DNA of 64,000 nt, from NCBI GenBank assembly GCA_009746045.1, contig RPFO01000027.1, positions 907,138-971,137 on the forward strand, written 5' to 3'. The translations under genes were made by a program, and so were the position numbers. Below, piece after piece: positions 22,501-32,339 of the stretch. Below the pieces are notes generated by a model. That model ran no database searches and had not been told where the DNA came from. It saw only the letters and a program-made list of their open reading frames with translations. Source of the DNA: Mesostigma viride. Its lineage: Eukaryota; Streptophyta; Mesostigmatophyceae; Mesostigmatales; Mesostigmataceae. Positions within the stretch are counted from its first letter, which is position 1, and each line of letters opens with the position of its first letter.

Positions 22501-24570
22501 GGCGCAAGGATGGAGGGAAGAGCTATGTCATTATTAGAAGTTGCAGGACTTCAATTCTGTATACAAATATCCTAACGTCTTAGCCTGACTTGAGCATACC
22601 TTGCTTTCCACGCTTGCAAAATGTCCTTTTGTCAACGCGGGCGAATGCTCCTTGTGTCTACGACCCGGTGTTCATGACGGGCTTGCGACGGCTGTCATCG
22701 GTCCTTGTTGTCTCCATCCACTGCACCGATTCATCGTGCCCATGCATCGCTGCACCGCTTGGTCGACGGCGCAGCTGTACCTGGGTCTGCTCGTCTTCTG
22801 CGGTGGGTTACTTGTTGCTTGTAACTTGCTTGTAAGAAGAAACGCAAAGGCAAAGGCACACACTCCTGCTAGTCTCAATTGTTAAGGGGGCATGCGAAGC
22901 TCTTCTTGCAGGGCCTGCGGAATCGTTCCTGGGCCCGCTCGCTGTCTGTGGTAGGTTCGACATATAGGAAATGTACGGCCCATCTTATTGGGGTTTGGGG
23001 TTATCGCTTTTGTTGGAATTGTCGGCGCAGCGGTGCATTTGTAGGGATTTGTGCATGGATTTGTGTGAAGCGGATGCCTGAGTAGGTTGAAATGAAGGGT
23101 GCAGCTTCACCTATTTCCCGTACTTCTCTTGGGAAGAGCCCTTTTCTGGGGACAGCCTGTGGCCTCCTTTTTCGCCGTATGTTAGCCCTGAGCCCGGCCT
23201 GCGTGTCATGTGACCTACCCCACCATAGATACACTGTATCCCCCAACATGGTATCCCAAGCAATGGCCCCATTTTGTTTTTTTGCATTTTTCTTGTTAAT
23301 TGCAATGTGGGCCCCTGACGTGACGTGATGTTGTTGTGTGAACTGCAACCTGTGTGTCCCACGTCTTTTATTCCTACCTTTCCCTCCCCCCCTACTACGT
23401 ATGCCCGGTACAACACGCTAGTGATCGCGGCATTGCAGGATTTGCCTAACCTGTTTGACCGGCGGCTCGCTGTTTTTGCCATTGTATGCTTCCCCCGACC
23501 AGGCTATGTGCTGTACGACACGCAAGTGATCGTCGAGAAGGCGTCGCGCGGGCAGAAAGACGTCATCATGCACGCGCTCGATCTGTTTGTCGACTTTGTC
23601 GCCATCTTCGTGCGCCTGCTCATCATCCTGGTGGGTGGCGTTGCGCGTGGCGGGGGTGGCGTGTGGGGTGGTGGCGGTCTTGCTCATTGGGTTTGTGGTT
23701 AGGGGGGGGGGAGGGCCACAAGGACCACGCGCGCCCACTCATCATCCTCTGCATGGGTGGCGTAGCAGTGAAATGGATGTTGTAGGTCTTGTTTAGTTGG
23801 ATCCGTAAATGGTAAAACTATGCGCGCCTGCTTACCTCTACTATAAGTACTACTATAAGTACTATTGTTTGGCCAGGCCTGTGCTGTGCTAATAATGCAT
23901 TTACCACGCATGGTCACAATTCCTGGGCCGGCCCGTGATCATCCGAAACAGAAAGAAGTTTACTTCCTTGCTTCAATGGCTTACTATGTCCCGCTGTCGC
24001 CGTTTGTCATATTTTGCAATTAGTTGTTTTGGTTGTTTGCTGGGCCTTCAGCTTTACTGCACATGTCTTCAGATCAGTTGCTTAAAACCACAGTTTTAAT
24101 GTCTGTGTTTAGTCTATGTAGAAGACGGGTGTACCGCTTGCCTTCTTCCCGTTGTGTGTTTGGGGTCAATGGAGCCGATGTTCATGGTTGGTACCCCGTC
24201 ATGGCTGGCTGGGTCTTTGCACCCCGTCCTTTGAAGCGCTCAAGGTTCAGTTATTTTAATGAGTGAGCAGCACAACAGTAACTTTAAGTGAGCACCCGGC
24301 TGGATGCACGGTGTGTGCTGCTCTCGACACATCCTGCACGCACAGGCCCAAAACTACGCCCGAGCTAGCTGACCCTATGAGATGGTGTCACCCTCGTAAG
24401 GCATTGCAGTATCAAAGAGAAGAGGAAGGAGAATGGTGTATGAAATAATCTTACGTTATTTGACTTTGCTCTAAACTTTGTCCGCGCAGGCCCAGAACAA
24501 GGAGAAGAAGAAGGAGAGTGATTCTGACCGCCGGCGCGGCAGCAGCTACAACGGCACCTCGCGCCGTTAA
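18479..24570 (+). CDS. Bax inhibitor-1 (TMBIM family), six exons
   Basis: ER multi-pass membrane protein that suppresses stress-induced cell death and modulates ER calcium leak in plants and animals. Exons: 18,479-18,583; 20,001-20,340; 21,765-21,853; 22,775-22,802; 23,503-23,630; 24,490-24,570 (TAA). GT-AG introns and phases agree, giving 256 aa, close to plant BI-1. The N-terminus [15 protein letters not shown] and [19 protein letters not shown] match the plant-type start. Hydrophobic segments lie in exon 2 (about four), exon 3 ([16 protein letters not shown]), exons 4-5 ([17 protein letters not shown]) and the end of exon 5 ([12 protein letters not shown]). The charged tail [14 protein letters not shown] fits the cytosolic C-terminal region essential in the family. 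Exon 4 is only 28 bp. Introns carry exon-edge copies. Confidence 0.96.
19534..19563 (+). repeat. Homopolymer of 30 C in BI-1 intron 1
   Basis: An uninterrupted C run; its length is likely uncertain in any assembly. G-rich on the complement. Confidence 0.9.
19593..19760 (+). repeat. 28-bp tandem repeat, six units, BI-1 intron 1
   Basis: TTTTAAGAGAATCATCAGTA plus AACCCTTC is repeated six times, the last two with a few substitutions. Confidence 0.95.
20358..20465 (+). repeat. 54-bp direct duplication, BI-1 intron 2
   Basis: AATAAGAAAACAACAGCAAC and following bases occur twice in tandem, at 20,358 and 20,412, starting just after the exon 2 donor. Confidence 0.95.
20527..20571 (+). repeat. Copy of BI-1 exon 2 donor edge
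   Basis: TTCTCACGCCGCCGTTCCTT and CTGTACCTGGGAGGTGAGG repeat the exon 2 end (20,308-20,346: TTCTCGCGCCGCCGCTCCTT... GGTGAGG), donor GT included, with four or five changes. It lies about 220 bp downstream in intron 2. Confidence 0.9.
21101..21303 (+). repeat. 68-bp tandem repeat, three units, BI-1 intron 2
   Basis: Units start at 21,101, 21,169 and 21,237 with GATGGGGATGACCTTATTAG. Nearly identical. Confidence 0.95.
21418..21656 (+). repeat. CT-rich minisatellite, BI-1 intron 2
   Basis: Repeats of roughly 31 bp built on CTCTCCTTCCCCCATCGCCC, CT-rich on the plus strand and purine-rich on the other. It lies upstream of the exon 3 acceptor and may act as an extended polypyrimidine tract. Open frames here are compositional. 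Confidence 0.85.
21930..22152 (+). repeat. Degenerate copies of BI-1 exon 3 donor edge
   Basis: The exon 3 end GTCGCTGTCTTCAACGCTGAG|GTGGGT recurs loosely as GTTTTTGCCGCCTTGAATTCGGAG|GTGAGT (22,120-22,150) and as CTGTTGTTGTCTTCAAGTAGAG and CTGTTGTTGTGTTCAATGTAGAG (about 21,939 and 22,028). The last two are part of an 88-90 bp duplicated intron block. Confidence 0.6.
23399..23438 (+). repeat. Degenerate copy of BI-1 exon 5 acceptor edge
   Basis: TATGCCCGGTACAACACGCT and AGTGATCGCGGCATTGC resemble exon 5 TATGTGCTGTACGACACGCAAGTGATCGTCGAGAAGGC (23,505 on), about 105 bp upstream in intron 4. Confidence 0.75.
23726..23765 (+). repeat. Degenerate copy of BI-1 exon 5 donor edge
   Basis: CGCGCCCACTCATCATCCTC then TGCATGGGTGGCGT resembles the exon 5 end GTGCGCCTGCTCATCATCCTG|GTGGGTGGCGT (23,610-23,641), about 117 bp downstream in intron 5. 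Confidence 0.75.
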
Positions 24571-25057
24571 ACTGCGACACGGGAATCCCGCTCCTCTGGA
24601 ACCGTGGAGCTTGGCTCCTTATCACCAAGGTCAAAGAAAAACTAAAACAAGCCAACCCTGATGCTTTACCACTGGGTTCAACCCGGAGCACGATGTGCAC
24701 GATGTGCAAGAAATTAAACTTTTTCAAGGAATGGTCGGTTTCGGGAAGCCTACAAGGGGTTGCATCCGCCTAGCCATGGAAAATATATGGCCTTCAGTGG
24801 AGGCGGCATCTTGCATGGGATTTCGCCTGTTAGCTTTATGAATCAGAGGACGAATCATATTGTAGTATGTGTAGATTGGGTCTTTGCTTTGGGTGTCGCT
24901 TCCACAGGGAATGTGTCTGACTGTTACCGTGTCATGATAGTGGAGTAATCGGGCCAGACAATCGTAGGGTAAGGTTAACCAAGGTTCCTAATTCTGTACT
25001 TCCTAACTGTGTGTTCGACTCAAGGTTGGGCGGGGCGGACCAGGGCAGGACCCAAAC
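24571..25057. other. 3' flank of BI-1
   Basis: The BI-1 3' UTR must lie here. I see no other gene and no certain polyadenylation signal. Confidence 0.4.
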
Positions 25058-25360
25058 CATTAATTAATTGATTAATTAATTAATTAGGAACATGGCTCCG
25101 TTGGGAGTACATGTGGCACATATCCCTGAGAAGGGGCATATGGCCTTTAATACATTCTGGGCTACTTCCTGCAAGGGTAGGATGTAAACTACACCTGCTA
25201 TAGGTGCACGAAGTGCACCCATGCACCACCATGATCCATCGGAGCGCTTGGGGCCCGTACTGGGGTGGAAGATCAGCATGGCTATACAAAAGCTAGGGCA
25301 TGGCTTCTCAGTAGAGAGTGGCTCTCTGCATGGGCACGGCATAACTAAATAAAGCTAGGC
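25058..25360 (-). mobile_element. LINE-D-type 3' end, copy 1
   Basis: A TTAATTAA tail is followed on the plus strand by AGGAACATGGCTCCGTTGGG and GAGAAGGGGCATATGGCCT. The same block occurs at about 36,832-37,010. The CTCCGTTGGGAG hairpin and adjacent TTAA tail match the layout of LINE-B and LINE-C 3' ends, so I read it as the minus-strand 3' end of a fourth family. No coding motif was recognised. Confidence 0.55.
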
Positions 25361-25390
25361 ATCATCTGGTGTGTGGCACATCATAGGCAC

Positions 25391-25440
25391 ACATTAATTA
25401 ATTAATTAATAGACACGTGACTGCATCACGTGAGCATAAG
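25391..25440 (-). mobile_element. LINE-A minimal 3' end
   Basis: Tail plus the ACGTGACTGCATCACGTG hairpin and a few bases of 3' UTR. Confidence 0.65.
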
Positions 25441-25765
25441 TATCTAGGCCTCTCCGTGATTTGGAAGAAGATGATGGACAAGGCCAAGTGGGCCCAGGTC
25501 ATAGAGGACAACGAGCCCCCCCCAGTGGGGAAGCGCCCGCGTGTGCAATCCCACGGGAGGCACGCTAGATAGCTCCCCTAGGGCAGCGTGCGGCTGCCTA
25601 GATAGATGTTGTAGTTAGAATGTTGTTAGATAGATGTAGTATGTAGCCAATTTAGATAGATTAGACCGGTAGGAATGTGTGCACCCATCCATCCATCCAT
25701 CGGGGTTAATGCTCCGTGACTCCCCAACGGGAGCACGAGTCTAATTAATTAATTAATTAATTAAT
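25441..25765 (+). mobile_element. LINE-C 3' fragment
   Basis: Codes the end of the LINE-C protein (LSVIWKKMMDKAKWAQV, then EDNEPPPVGKRPRVQ; stop near 25,571), then a 3' UTR with CATCCATCCATCCAT, the hairpin CTCCCCAACGGGAG and a TTAATTAA tail. Matches 55,138-55,480. Confidence 0.8.
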
Positions 25766-26064
25766 AAGTCCTCAGCGGGAGGGGAACATGGGATGGAATG
25801 GATGGTATAAGCTATCTAGGTCCTAGTTACAGGGGTGTGGGCACCGCGGCCCGAATCGCTACGAATGCCATACTTGGTCACACGCGGAGCCCCCACAGGC
25901 TTGGGGGTGGTCTTCTTCATCACTACTTGCCATCTATCCTTGCGCACCATCTGCCTCCATATTACAGACAAACCAGGAGGCTGCCCGGGGGTGAGCCCGT
26001 CACGTCTAGTTTAGCACATGTCCATGCCGAGTCTATCACGAAATGTCCACGGGCACACATGTAC
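25743..26064 (-). mobile_element. LINE-A 3' fragment
   Basis: Minus-strand LINE-A C-terminal codons and 3' UTR, lacking the hairpin, abutting the LINE-C tail at a TTAA run. Confidence 0.75.
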
Positions 26065-26084
26065 ATGGTCAAATAATGCTAAGG

Positions 26085-26375
26085 CATCCGCCTCTTAGAC
26101 GACACCAAGGTCAACTACCCTACTTCAGGCCGCTTCAAGCTGCTCGGCAGTTGGCTTCCCGACTGCGAGGACGACCTGACGACACGGATCGGCATGGCGT
26201 GGGCGCAGCTCCATGACCACCGCCGCTGGTGGAGCAACCCCGCCCTCCCCCGGATCGTCAAGCGTGACCTCTTCAAGGTCGTCATTCTGACGATCCTGAC
26301 CTACGGCGCCGAGACCTGGACACTGACGCAGGAGCTGGAGCAATGACTCGACGGCAACGTCACCAAGATGCTGCG
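26085..26375 (+). mobile_element. LINE-A internal fragment (post-YADD region)
   Basis: Plus-strand match to 2,470-2,760 (GRFKLLGSWLP, LFKVVILTILTYGAETWTLT), ending at CTGCGCAATTAATTAA, where another tail starts. Confidence 0.75.
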
Positions 26376-26510
26376 CAATTAATTAATTAATTAATAGACA
26401 CGTGACTGCGTCACATGAGCATAAGTCCTCAGTGGGAGGGGAACATGGGATGGAATGGATTAAAAATTAAATTAAATTATAACATGCCTCCGTTGGGAGA
26501 TCATGTAGCA
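26376..26510 (-). mobile_element. LINE-A and LINE-B minimal 3' ends
   Basis: 26,376-26,462 is a LINE-A tail, hairpin and proximal 3' UTR. 26,463-26,510 is the last roughly 48 bp of LINE-B (AT tail and CTCCGTTGGGAG hairpin). Both are minus strand. Confidence 0.7.
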
Positions 26511-26971
26511 CTGTCGCGTCCGTGATCTATCACGTCCGCAATTCAGATTTTGGCGTAATTCTGACGTCCGCAGCCTTGTGCGGGTTGCTATACCGCGGCC
26601 CGGTACTGCATGACGCCGCGGATCTCAGTTGTACTTTCGCGCCAAGTCCGCTGAATTTGCTGACGGAACTTTTGGGCGGACCTGAATTTCACTGACATTC
26701 GTCACAAGGGCAGTTTGCCGAATGCTGGTACACAGCAAGCTGGCGAGGCGCTGAGCAGCTGTGCAATATCAGGATGTCAACGTGGGACACCAGACACAAA
26801 TGCAAGGAAGCCCCAGGCGGTGCCTGGCATGGCCGATAGATTTGCCCTTGTATATTTGTGTTCGCAGTCACGTTGTCGCGTCTGCGTGCCACAATCTCCG
26901 GCGCCACCATGGCGGCTGGCCACTCAGCTTAATTTGGTAAAACCCAAATGAGCTGAGCTGACGTGCCTGCC
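26511..26971. other. Unassigned stretch left of Gypsy-1
   Basis: GTCCGC-containing short repeats near 26,517-26,700 and no gene. It could hold the remnant 3' LTR of Gypsy-1, but I found no matching copy on the other side. Confidence 0.35.
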
Positions 26972-28456
26972 TTAACTGCATGCCCTGTGGGGTGGGCGAG
27001 GACCTGTCCCATGATGGTACGCCTGCACTATAGCAACGCGCTTGTCAGGCGGTGGGACGACCACCCTACGCTTGCCCAACAGCTTGTACAAAACCCCATC
27101 TTCCCAACCATAGGTTGCAGCCCTGTGCTGCACCCTGTTCAACTCCGTCGCCTTCTGAGCAGGAGTCCAATCGACTGGAGTAGGAGTCAAGACAGCACCC
27201 TGCACTTGCTCCAAAACTCGACCATCTAGCCAGATATCAGCGGTGTAGCAATCAGCAAGAGAGCTACGCGCTAAGAGAGCCTGCACAGCGATCAGCTGCT
27301 GCAGAGAAGGATCAATGTCAAAGGACAGCGACCTACCCTCTTCCATAGCGCACACAGCTTTGGATGGCGTGAATGGCGACGGCCGCACCGGGTCGTCGCT
27401 GATGCCGAAGTCCGCCACAGAGTACTCGACACTGCGCCACCACGCCTCCTCCTCATCGTCGGCCGCATACCCAGCAGCGTTCACAAAGACCACAGAACCA
27501 GACGAGCCCTCGGCACCCATGGCCCGGGCTCCAGTGTGGTCAACAGTGGTAGGCATGGCGTATCGGGATAGCACATCGGCGTTGACATGGTCCTTGCCGG
27601 CCCGATGCACAATGGTCATGTGGTACTCCTGGATAATCATGGCCCATCGGGCGAGCTTACCCGTCAGGTTGGTGTTGGTCATTAGCCACTGAAGCGGCTG
27701 GTGGTCTGTCACCAGAGTAAACACGCGCCCAAATAAATACGGGCGAAAGTGCTTGATGGCCCACACCACAGCCAGTGCCTCCCCCTCATAGGAAGAATAC
27801 CGGCTCTCCGCTGGGTTGTTGCTGCGACTAGCATAAGCAATAACGTGCTCGCGCCCATCACCATCCTTTTGCGCCAAGACCGCACCCAGTCCTACCTTGG
27901 ACCAGTCGGTATATAACACAAATGGCAAAGCATAGTCAGGGGCGCGCAGAATCGGTGCCGACGTGAGCTCCTGCTTGATTGTCTCGATGGCGCGTTGCTG
28001 TGCGGGACCCCACGCCCACACGCACCCCTTCTTGAGTAACTCGGTCAAGGGCTTCACCTTGCTGCTGAAGTTCTCAATGTAACCTCGGTAATAGCCAGCC
28101 AAACCCAAATACGCCCGCACCCCTGAGACATCCGTGGGTACGGCGGCCTGCGCAATGGATTCGACCTTGGCGGCATCAGGCGTCCGGCCACCCGGCACAA
28201 TCTGATGACCAAGGAATGAGAGGGTCCGCTGGGCGAACTTGCACTTCTCAGGGTGCAGCCGCATATTATGCTCCTCGAGAGCCAAGCGAACCTGCTCCAA
28301 GTGCGCCAGGTGCTCCTCAAATGTCGCGCTAAAGACGATTACATCATCAATGTAACAAGCGGCGAAAGGAAGACCTGCAAGCACTTTGTCCATAGCTCGT
28401 TGGAAAACAGCACTAGCGTTGCGGTGCCCAAAGGGCATGCGCACCCACTCATACAA
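26972..28456 (-). pseudogene. Gypsy-1 RT palm/thumb, RNase H and integrase start
   Basis: 494-codon frame. It opens with the EWVRMPFGHRNASAVFQ palm motif and AACYIDDVIVFSA (YIDD, near 28,354), then FLGHQIVPGG and VRAYLGLAGYYRGYI. RNase H follows with LYTDWSKVGLGAVLA, YEGEALAVVWAIKHF and LVTDHQPLQWL, its acidic residues in place. After a spacer comes YGWEDGVLYKLLG and VAIVQAYHHGTG, where the integrase HHCC region should begin, but it stops there. The upstream RT half is in another frame. Confidence 0.9.
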
Positions 28457-29211
28457 ATTGCCGCCCCCCAGAATGCAAGCTTCCGCTGATCCTCCGGCGC
28501 AACTGCGATCTGATGAAAGCCGCTACGCAGGTCCAGCGAGGACACAAACTTCACATGAGGAGATATCTTATCCAGGACATCATCCACACGTGGCATGGGG
28601 TAACGGTCCACGGGTGTGTGTGCATTCAGCAACCGCAGATCGGTGGCCATGCGCATACCCGTCCATGCCCCGGTGATAGCGTCCTTCTTGGGCGCAACGA
28701 CAACGGCAGCAGCATAGCTGGAGGAAGATTGCCTGATGATACCGGCATCCTCTAACTCCTTGCATTGCTCGGCTACAAAATCCAACTCGGCCTGACTCAG
28801 GCGATGCTGGCGTCGGAACAAAGGAGTGTCAGTGTCCAATGGAACACGCATGGTCCCACCATTGAAACACCCCAGTTCATCACTTGTGAAAGCGAAGGCC
28901 CCCCTTGCAGTGCCTAGCCACTTTAGCATGGCTGAGCGCTGCGCATCAGAAAGGTGTTCGCCAATAGCCCAGGGGTGCGTATCCGCGGGATCACCCACAG
29001 CTACCGCATGTGCCTCAAGATGCGGCGCCCTAGCCGCATCGTCGTGGAACAAGGAAAAGGCTGCCACACCTGGTGTGACACCCACCGCCGGAGCCTCGCG
29101 TGCCGCCGGTGTATTACCCGATGCAGCGTGGGCTCGCCGGCCAGCACGGTGCTGGTCAGCAGGGCGGTCATGAGAATGATAGTCCACACCTGTCGCAGAC
29201 GCCACCCCCAT
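28457..29211 (-). pseudogene. Gypsy-1 RT N-terminal half
   Basis: Frame starting at 29,211 with PLFRRQHRLSQAELDFV, CKELEDAGIIRQSSSSYAA, MRMATDLRLLNAHT and FVSSLDLRSGFHQIAV. The Asp of SSLDLRSGF is the first RT catalytic residue. A one-base shift near 28,460 (after LAFWGA) moves into the next frame. Confidence 0.9.
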
Positions 29212-29339
29212 GCTGATGAAGTCCCCGTCGCTGCAGGGCGCTTCAGTTTGGCTGCGCGCGCCTCAACCTGCTGAGGCGGATTGGCTGGGGACGCCCCCCC
29301 AGACTGGCGCACGGCAACCGATGCAAGCAGCACATACCC

Positions 29340-30287
29340 GACCTGCAACACCGACATAGCCTGGCCTATCAAAGACCAGCGCTCACTCTCGAGCACGCCC
29401 GGCAGCGCCGAGGCCCCGACATGAAAACCCATGCTGGCCTCACGAAATTCTGCGGGTGGCTGCACCAACAGACCGGTGGTAGTGTCCCAAACGAGACCCT
29501 TACCCCGATCACGGTATGCTGTCGACCCTTGGTAACTGACCAGGGTCGGCAGTGCACACATGGGGCTCCCGACCCGGTTGACGCGTGCATACGGTGGGCG
29601 ATCCTCGCTATCCACCTTCTGCGTGACTAGGTGGGAAGGCAATGCTACCTCCGCAGACACACTCGGATGCTGCCTTGCTACGGCCCCAAGACCGCCTGCA
29701 CACCGGTCGCACACGCCACGTTGGTCCAATAGGCACGCAAACGATGCGTGAGCCCACCCAGCCCTGCGTTGTCACACACGATGGGCTCCCCCAGGAGTGC
29801 CACGATTGTAGCCCAGTCCTCCCGCACCGCCTGATGTGGGCTGTCACCCGCCACAACGTTCTCAAACAGATACGCAGGCGGATGGGGCTGACGCGACTGC
29901 AACAGTCCCACCACACGCAACAGTTCCCAGAACAGCGCGCTACGCGGATCGGCTAGCCCCCGCCCTTGCCCTGCCTGGCTCAGGCCCTGGCACTCCCAAC
30001 CCGATTACCAAGTCGATGGCATGATGCCTGCGCAACAACTGCTGCACCTGCACCTCACCGATGGCTCGGATATCTTGAGGACATTCCCCAAACGGGTCAC
30101 GCCATGCTGATGGCGGAAACTGCGCGGGATACTCTCGCGACAACACGCCACAGTGACTGAAGTACACCTGACGCGCCTTGTGCGATGGCTCTACCGCGAT
30201 GAGTTTACGGCACACGCCGCCTGCGGCCAAAAAGCCTGCAATGCCCCCTCCGATCCCCGCAAACAGTTCCAACACTACCGCACCCTT
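29340..30287 (-). pseudogene. C5-cytosine DNA methyltransferase domain inside Gypsy-1
   Basis: Would transfer a methyl group from SAM to cytosine C5. Motif I: VVLELFAGIGGGIAGFLAAG (about 30,280-30,220). Motif IV, read through a one-base shift near 30,000: GWECQGLSQAGQGRG, with the catalytic Cys present and Trp-Glu instead of the usual Pro before it. Motif VI: FENVVAGD (about 29,863). Motif VIII-like: LTHRLRAYWTN (about 29,760). Then, in a third frame, CALPTLVSY, EFREASMGFH and SLIGQAMSVLQV, which fit motifs IX-X. The motif order is that of a complete C5-MTase. It lies between protease and RT, so it was part of pol. Frame changes make this copy inactive. The THRLRAYWTN form is closer to DNMT3/phage-type enzymes than to DCM types, by memory only. 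Confidence 0.85.
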
Positions 30288-32339
30288 GGCAAAATCAGGG
30301 GCCTGCGGTAAGATTGCAGCAGAAAAATTACCTTGGGCCTCCGAGACACCCGGTTGCACCAAAGTGAGGCCATGGCTGGCCATCTGAGGAACGGTGACGA
30401 CGGCTTCAGTCACCCGCTTGCGCATAGCCAGCTGCCGCGTGGACGTCACAGCATCCAGCGACCACTGCGTGCGCATCTTGGCAATGCTCGCCGTTGGCTG
30501 AGGCAGCACCGTCCGATGCTTGTCCCACGCCGATGAGCCCGCCGCCCGTACCTCCACCATGCTGACCTCCACCACGCCCGCAGCCGCGGAAGGGTTGAGG
30601 CGTGCAGCCCCGGCTGAAGAACTGAAGCATGAGACCGGCACACTGGCCCGCTTCAGGCCAGCCCCATCCCAATCAGGGATGTAAGATGCCTCCTCCGCCC
30701 TATAGTCCACCTGAACCATGGCGCGAGCAAGGACATCCACCCCGAGTAGTGCGGAATATCCACACTTGTTGACCACCAGCGCATACGCGGACACGGTGGT
30801 CATGCTAGAGGCGCGCAACGGATTGAAAATCACGTTGACTTTAACCGCCGTCATAGCGTACGGCTTACTAGCCGGACCCTGCCAACCTGACACAGACACG
30901 GGGCTTTCTACTAAGCCACCGTTCTCGTAGGTCAGGTTCAGCATGGTGGCCAAGTCTGTGCTGATGACTAGCGGCTGAGCACCGCTATCAAGCTTGACTG
31001 CGCCAACCAACGGACATGTCACCATGTCGCTCCATACATCTCCACAGGCTCCAACTGCTTGGAACGCTATGGACGGCTCACCATTGGGGTATGGAACCAC
31101 CGTGGGAACCTGGGGAACTGCACTAGTGCGCTGCTGGCTACTTGTGCTGACCACTCCCGCTTGCACCACGGGCACTGCGGCTTCTACCGGCTGACGCCCG
31201 TAGGTGACGGACTCAGAATTGCGCAAGGTGCGCACATCATGCCCATCTGCGAACAACTGGATCTCGGACACAACCGACCCCAGCCACTCAACCCCCTTCT
31301 GCCCGAAGGTGTCGACCACCTGCCGTGCTGAAAACATGGGTACGTCCACAATGAACGGCATTGGGTACACAGGCGCCAATCGCCTACGCTGCTCCAGCCC
31401 AGCAGGGTTCGCATGCTCAAAAGCAGATTGCACCCCAGCCAGCGGCATGGAAAAGGACGCGGGCAACTGCCCGGCAGGCAACATGGGTGCCTGCTGAAAA
31501 GAAAGCGGGCTGCGTGCCTGCTTGCCTTTGGTAGCCTCCGCAGCGTTGATCTCGACGTCACCCGGCATGGGCGCCCAGAATGGGTCCTCCCGGTACACCG
31601 TCGCGAATTGGTTGGGGGGCGCCGTCGCCTCCTCACCATGCTTGATGGCAGCCACCTGGGCTTCCATCGAGTCGGTCTTGCCCGCCATCTCGGCGAAGTG
31701 GACCGTCTTGATGCCCGCGGCTGGACACTTGTTCATCAGGTGCCACTTCGTGTCTGCCCCATGCGGCTTCGTGCAGCGGCTTGGACACTCGCGACTAAGG
31801 TGCCCATCCTTGTCGCAAAGGTAACATTTACCGCGTGACGGGGTGGGTGCGCCCAGCGCGCCTTGCACGCCCTGCGCCTCCTGAGTCCCATCCGATGACG
31901 GCGGACGACCGCCTCCGCCTCGACCACCACCGCGACCCCGACCACCGTAGCCACTGCCGCCGCCACCACGACTGACACCGCCACTGCCACCCTGACCGCC
32001 ACCGCCGCTGCCACCCTGACCGCCACCGCCGCTGCCCCCGTGACCGGCGTTGCCACCACCCTGAGTGCCGACATATTCACCGCGCCCCGCACCAGGCAGC
32101 CGCTGGCCACCCTTGACCGCGATGGCCTTCTCCATCTCAGCCATCTTCTTGCGCATCTCAGCCAGCTCAGACGAGATACCCTTCTCGCCTTCCGCACGCT
32201 TCCTGAGCAGCCGCTTGAATGCTGCACAGAGAGTCACCAAAGTCCACTCCCCACCGGGCGGCTCCGGAAGATCGATGGCCAGCAGGGGCACTGCACTCCG
32301 CCATAACCGGCAAGCCTTGGTCTGCGTATAATCAGGCAC
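29940..32339 (-). CDS. Gypsy-1 nucleocapsid, protease and methyltransferase N-half, one open frame
   Basis: 799-codon frame with no ATG at its start, so it is read by frameshift from gag or was once continuous with it. From the N-terminus: basic/acidic helix KRLLRKRAEGEKG, Gly-rich RGG-like region (residues 90-145), CCHC knuckle CYLCDKDGHLSREC (about 172-185), Pro-rich spacer, protease core VKLDSGAQPLVIS (Asp about 451, near 30,989) with YSALLGVDVLA, then methyltransferase motifs I-III from about residue 686. The overlap with gag (32,234 to about 32,365) sits in the -1 frame. No classical slippery heptamer was seen. Confidence 0.85.
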   Translation of the reverse strand: MPDYTQTKACRLWRSAVPLLAIDLPEPPGGEWTLVTLCAAFKRLLRKRAEGEKGISSELAEMRKKMAEMEKAIAVKGGQRLPGAGRGEYVGTQGGGNAGHGGSGGGGQGGSGGGGQGGSGGVSRGGGGSGYGGRGRGGGRGGGGRPPSSDGTQEAQGVQGALGAPTPSRGKCYLCDKDGHLSRECPSRCTKPHGADTKWHLMNKCPAAGIKTVHFAEMAGKTDSMEAQVAAIKHGEEATAPPNQFATVYREDPFWAPMPGDVEINAAEATKGKQARSPLSFQQAPMLPAGQLPASFSMPLAGVQSAFEHANPAGLEQRRRLAPVYPMPFIVDVPMFSARQVVDTFGQKGVEWLGSVVSEIQLFADGHDVRTLRNSESVTYGRQPVEAAVPVVQAGVVSTSSQQRTSAVPQVPTVVPYPNGEPSIAFQAVGACGDVWSDMVTCPLVGAVKLDSGAQPLVISTDLATMLNLTYENGGLVESPVSVSGWQGPASKPYAMTAVKVNVIFNPLRASSMTTVSAYALVVNKCGYSALLGVDVLARAMVQVDYRAEEASYIPDWDGAGLKRASVPVSCFSSSAGAARLNPSAAAGVVEVSMVEVRAAGSSAWDKHRTVLPQPTASIAKMRTQWSLDAVTSTRQLAMRKRVTEAVVTVPQMASHGLTLVQPGVSEAQGNFSAAILPQAPDFAKGAVVLELFAGIGGGIAGFLAAGGVCRKLIAVEPSHKARQVYFSHCGVLSREYPAQFPPSAWRDPFGECPQDIRAIGEVQVQQLLRRHHAIDLVIGLGVPGPEPGRARAGASRSA

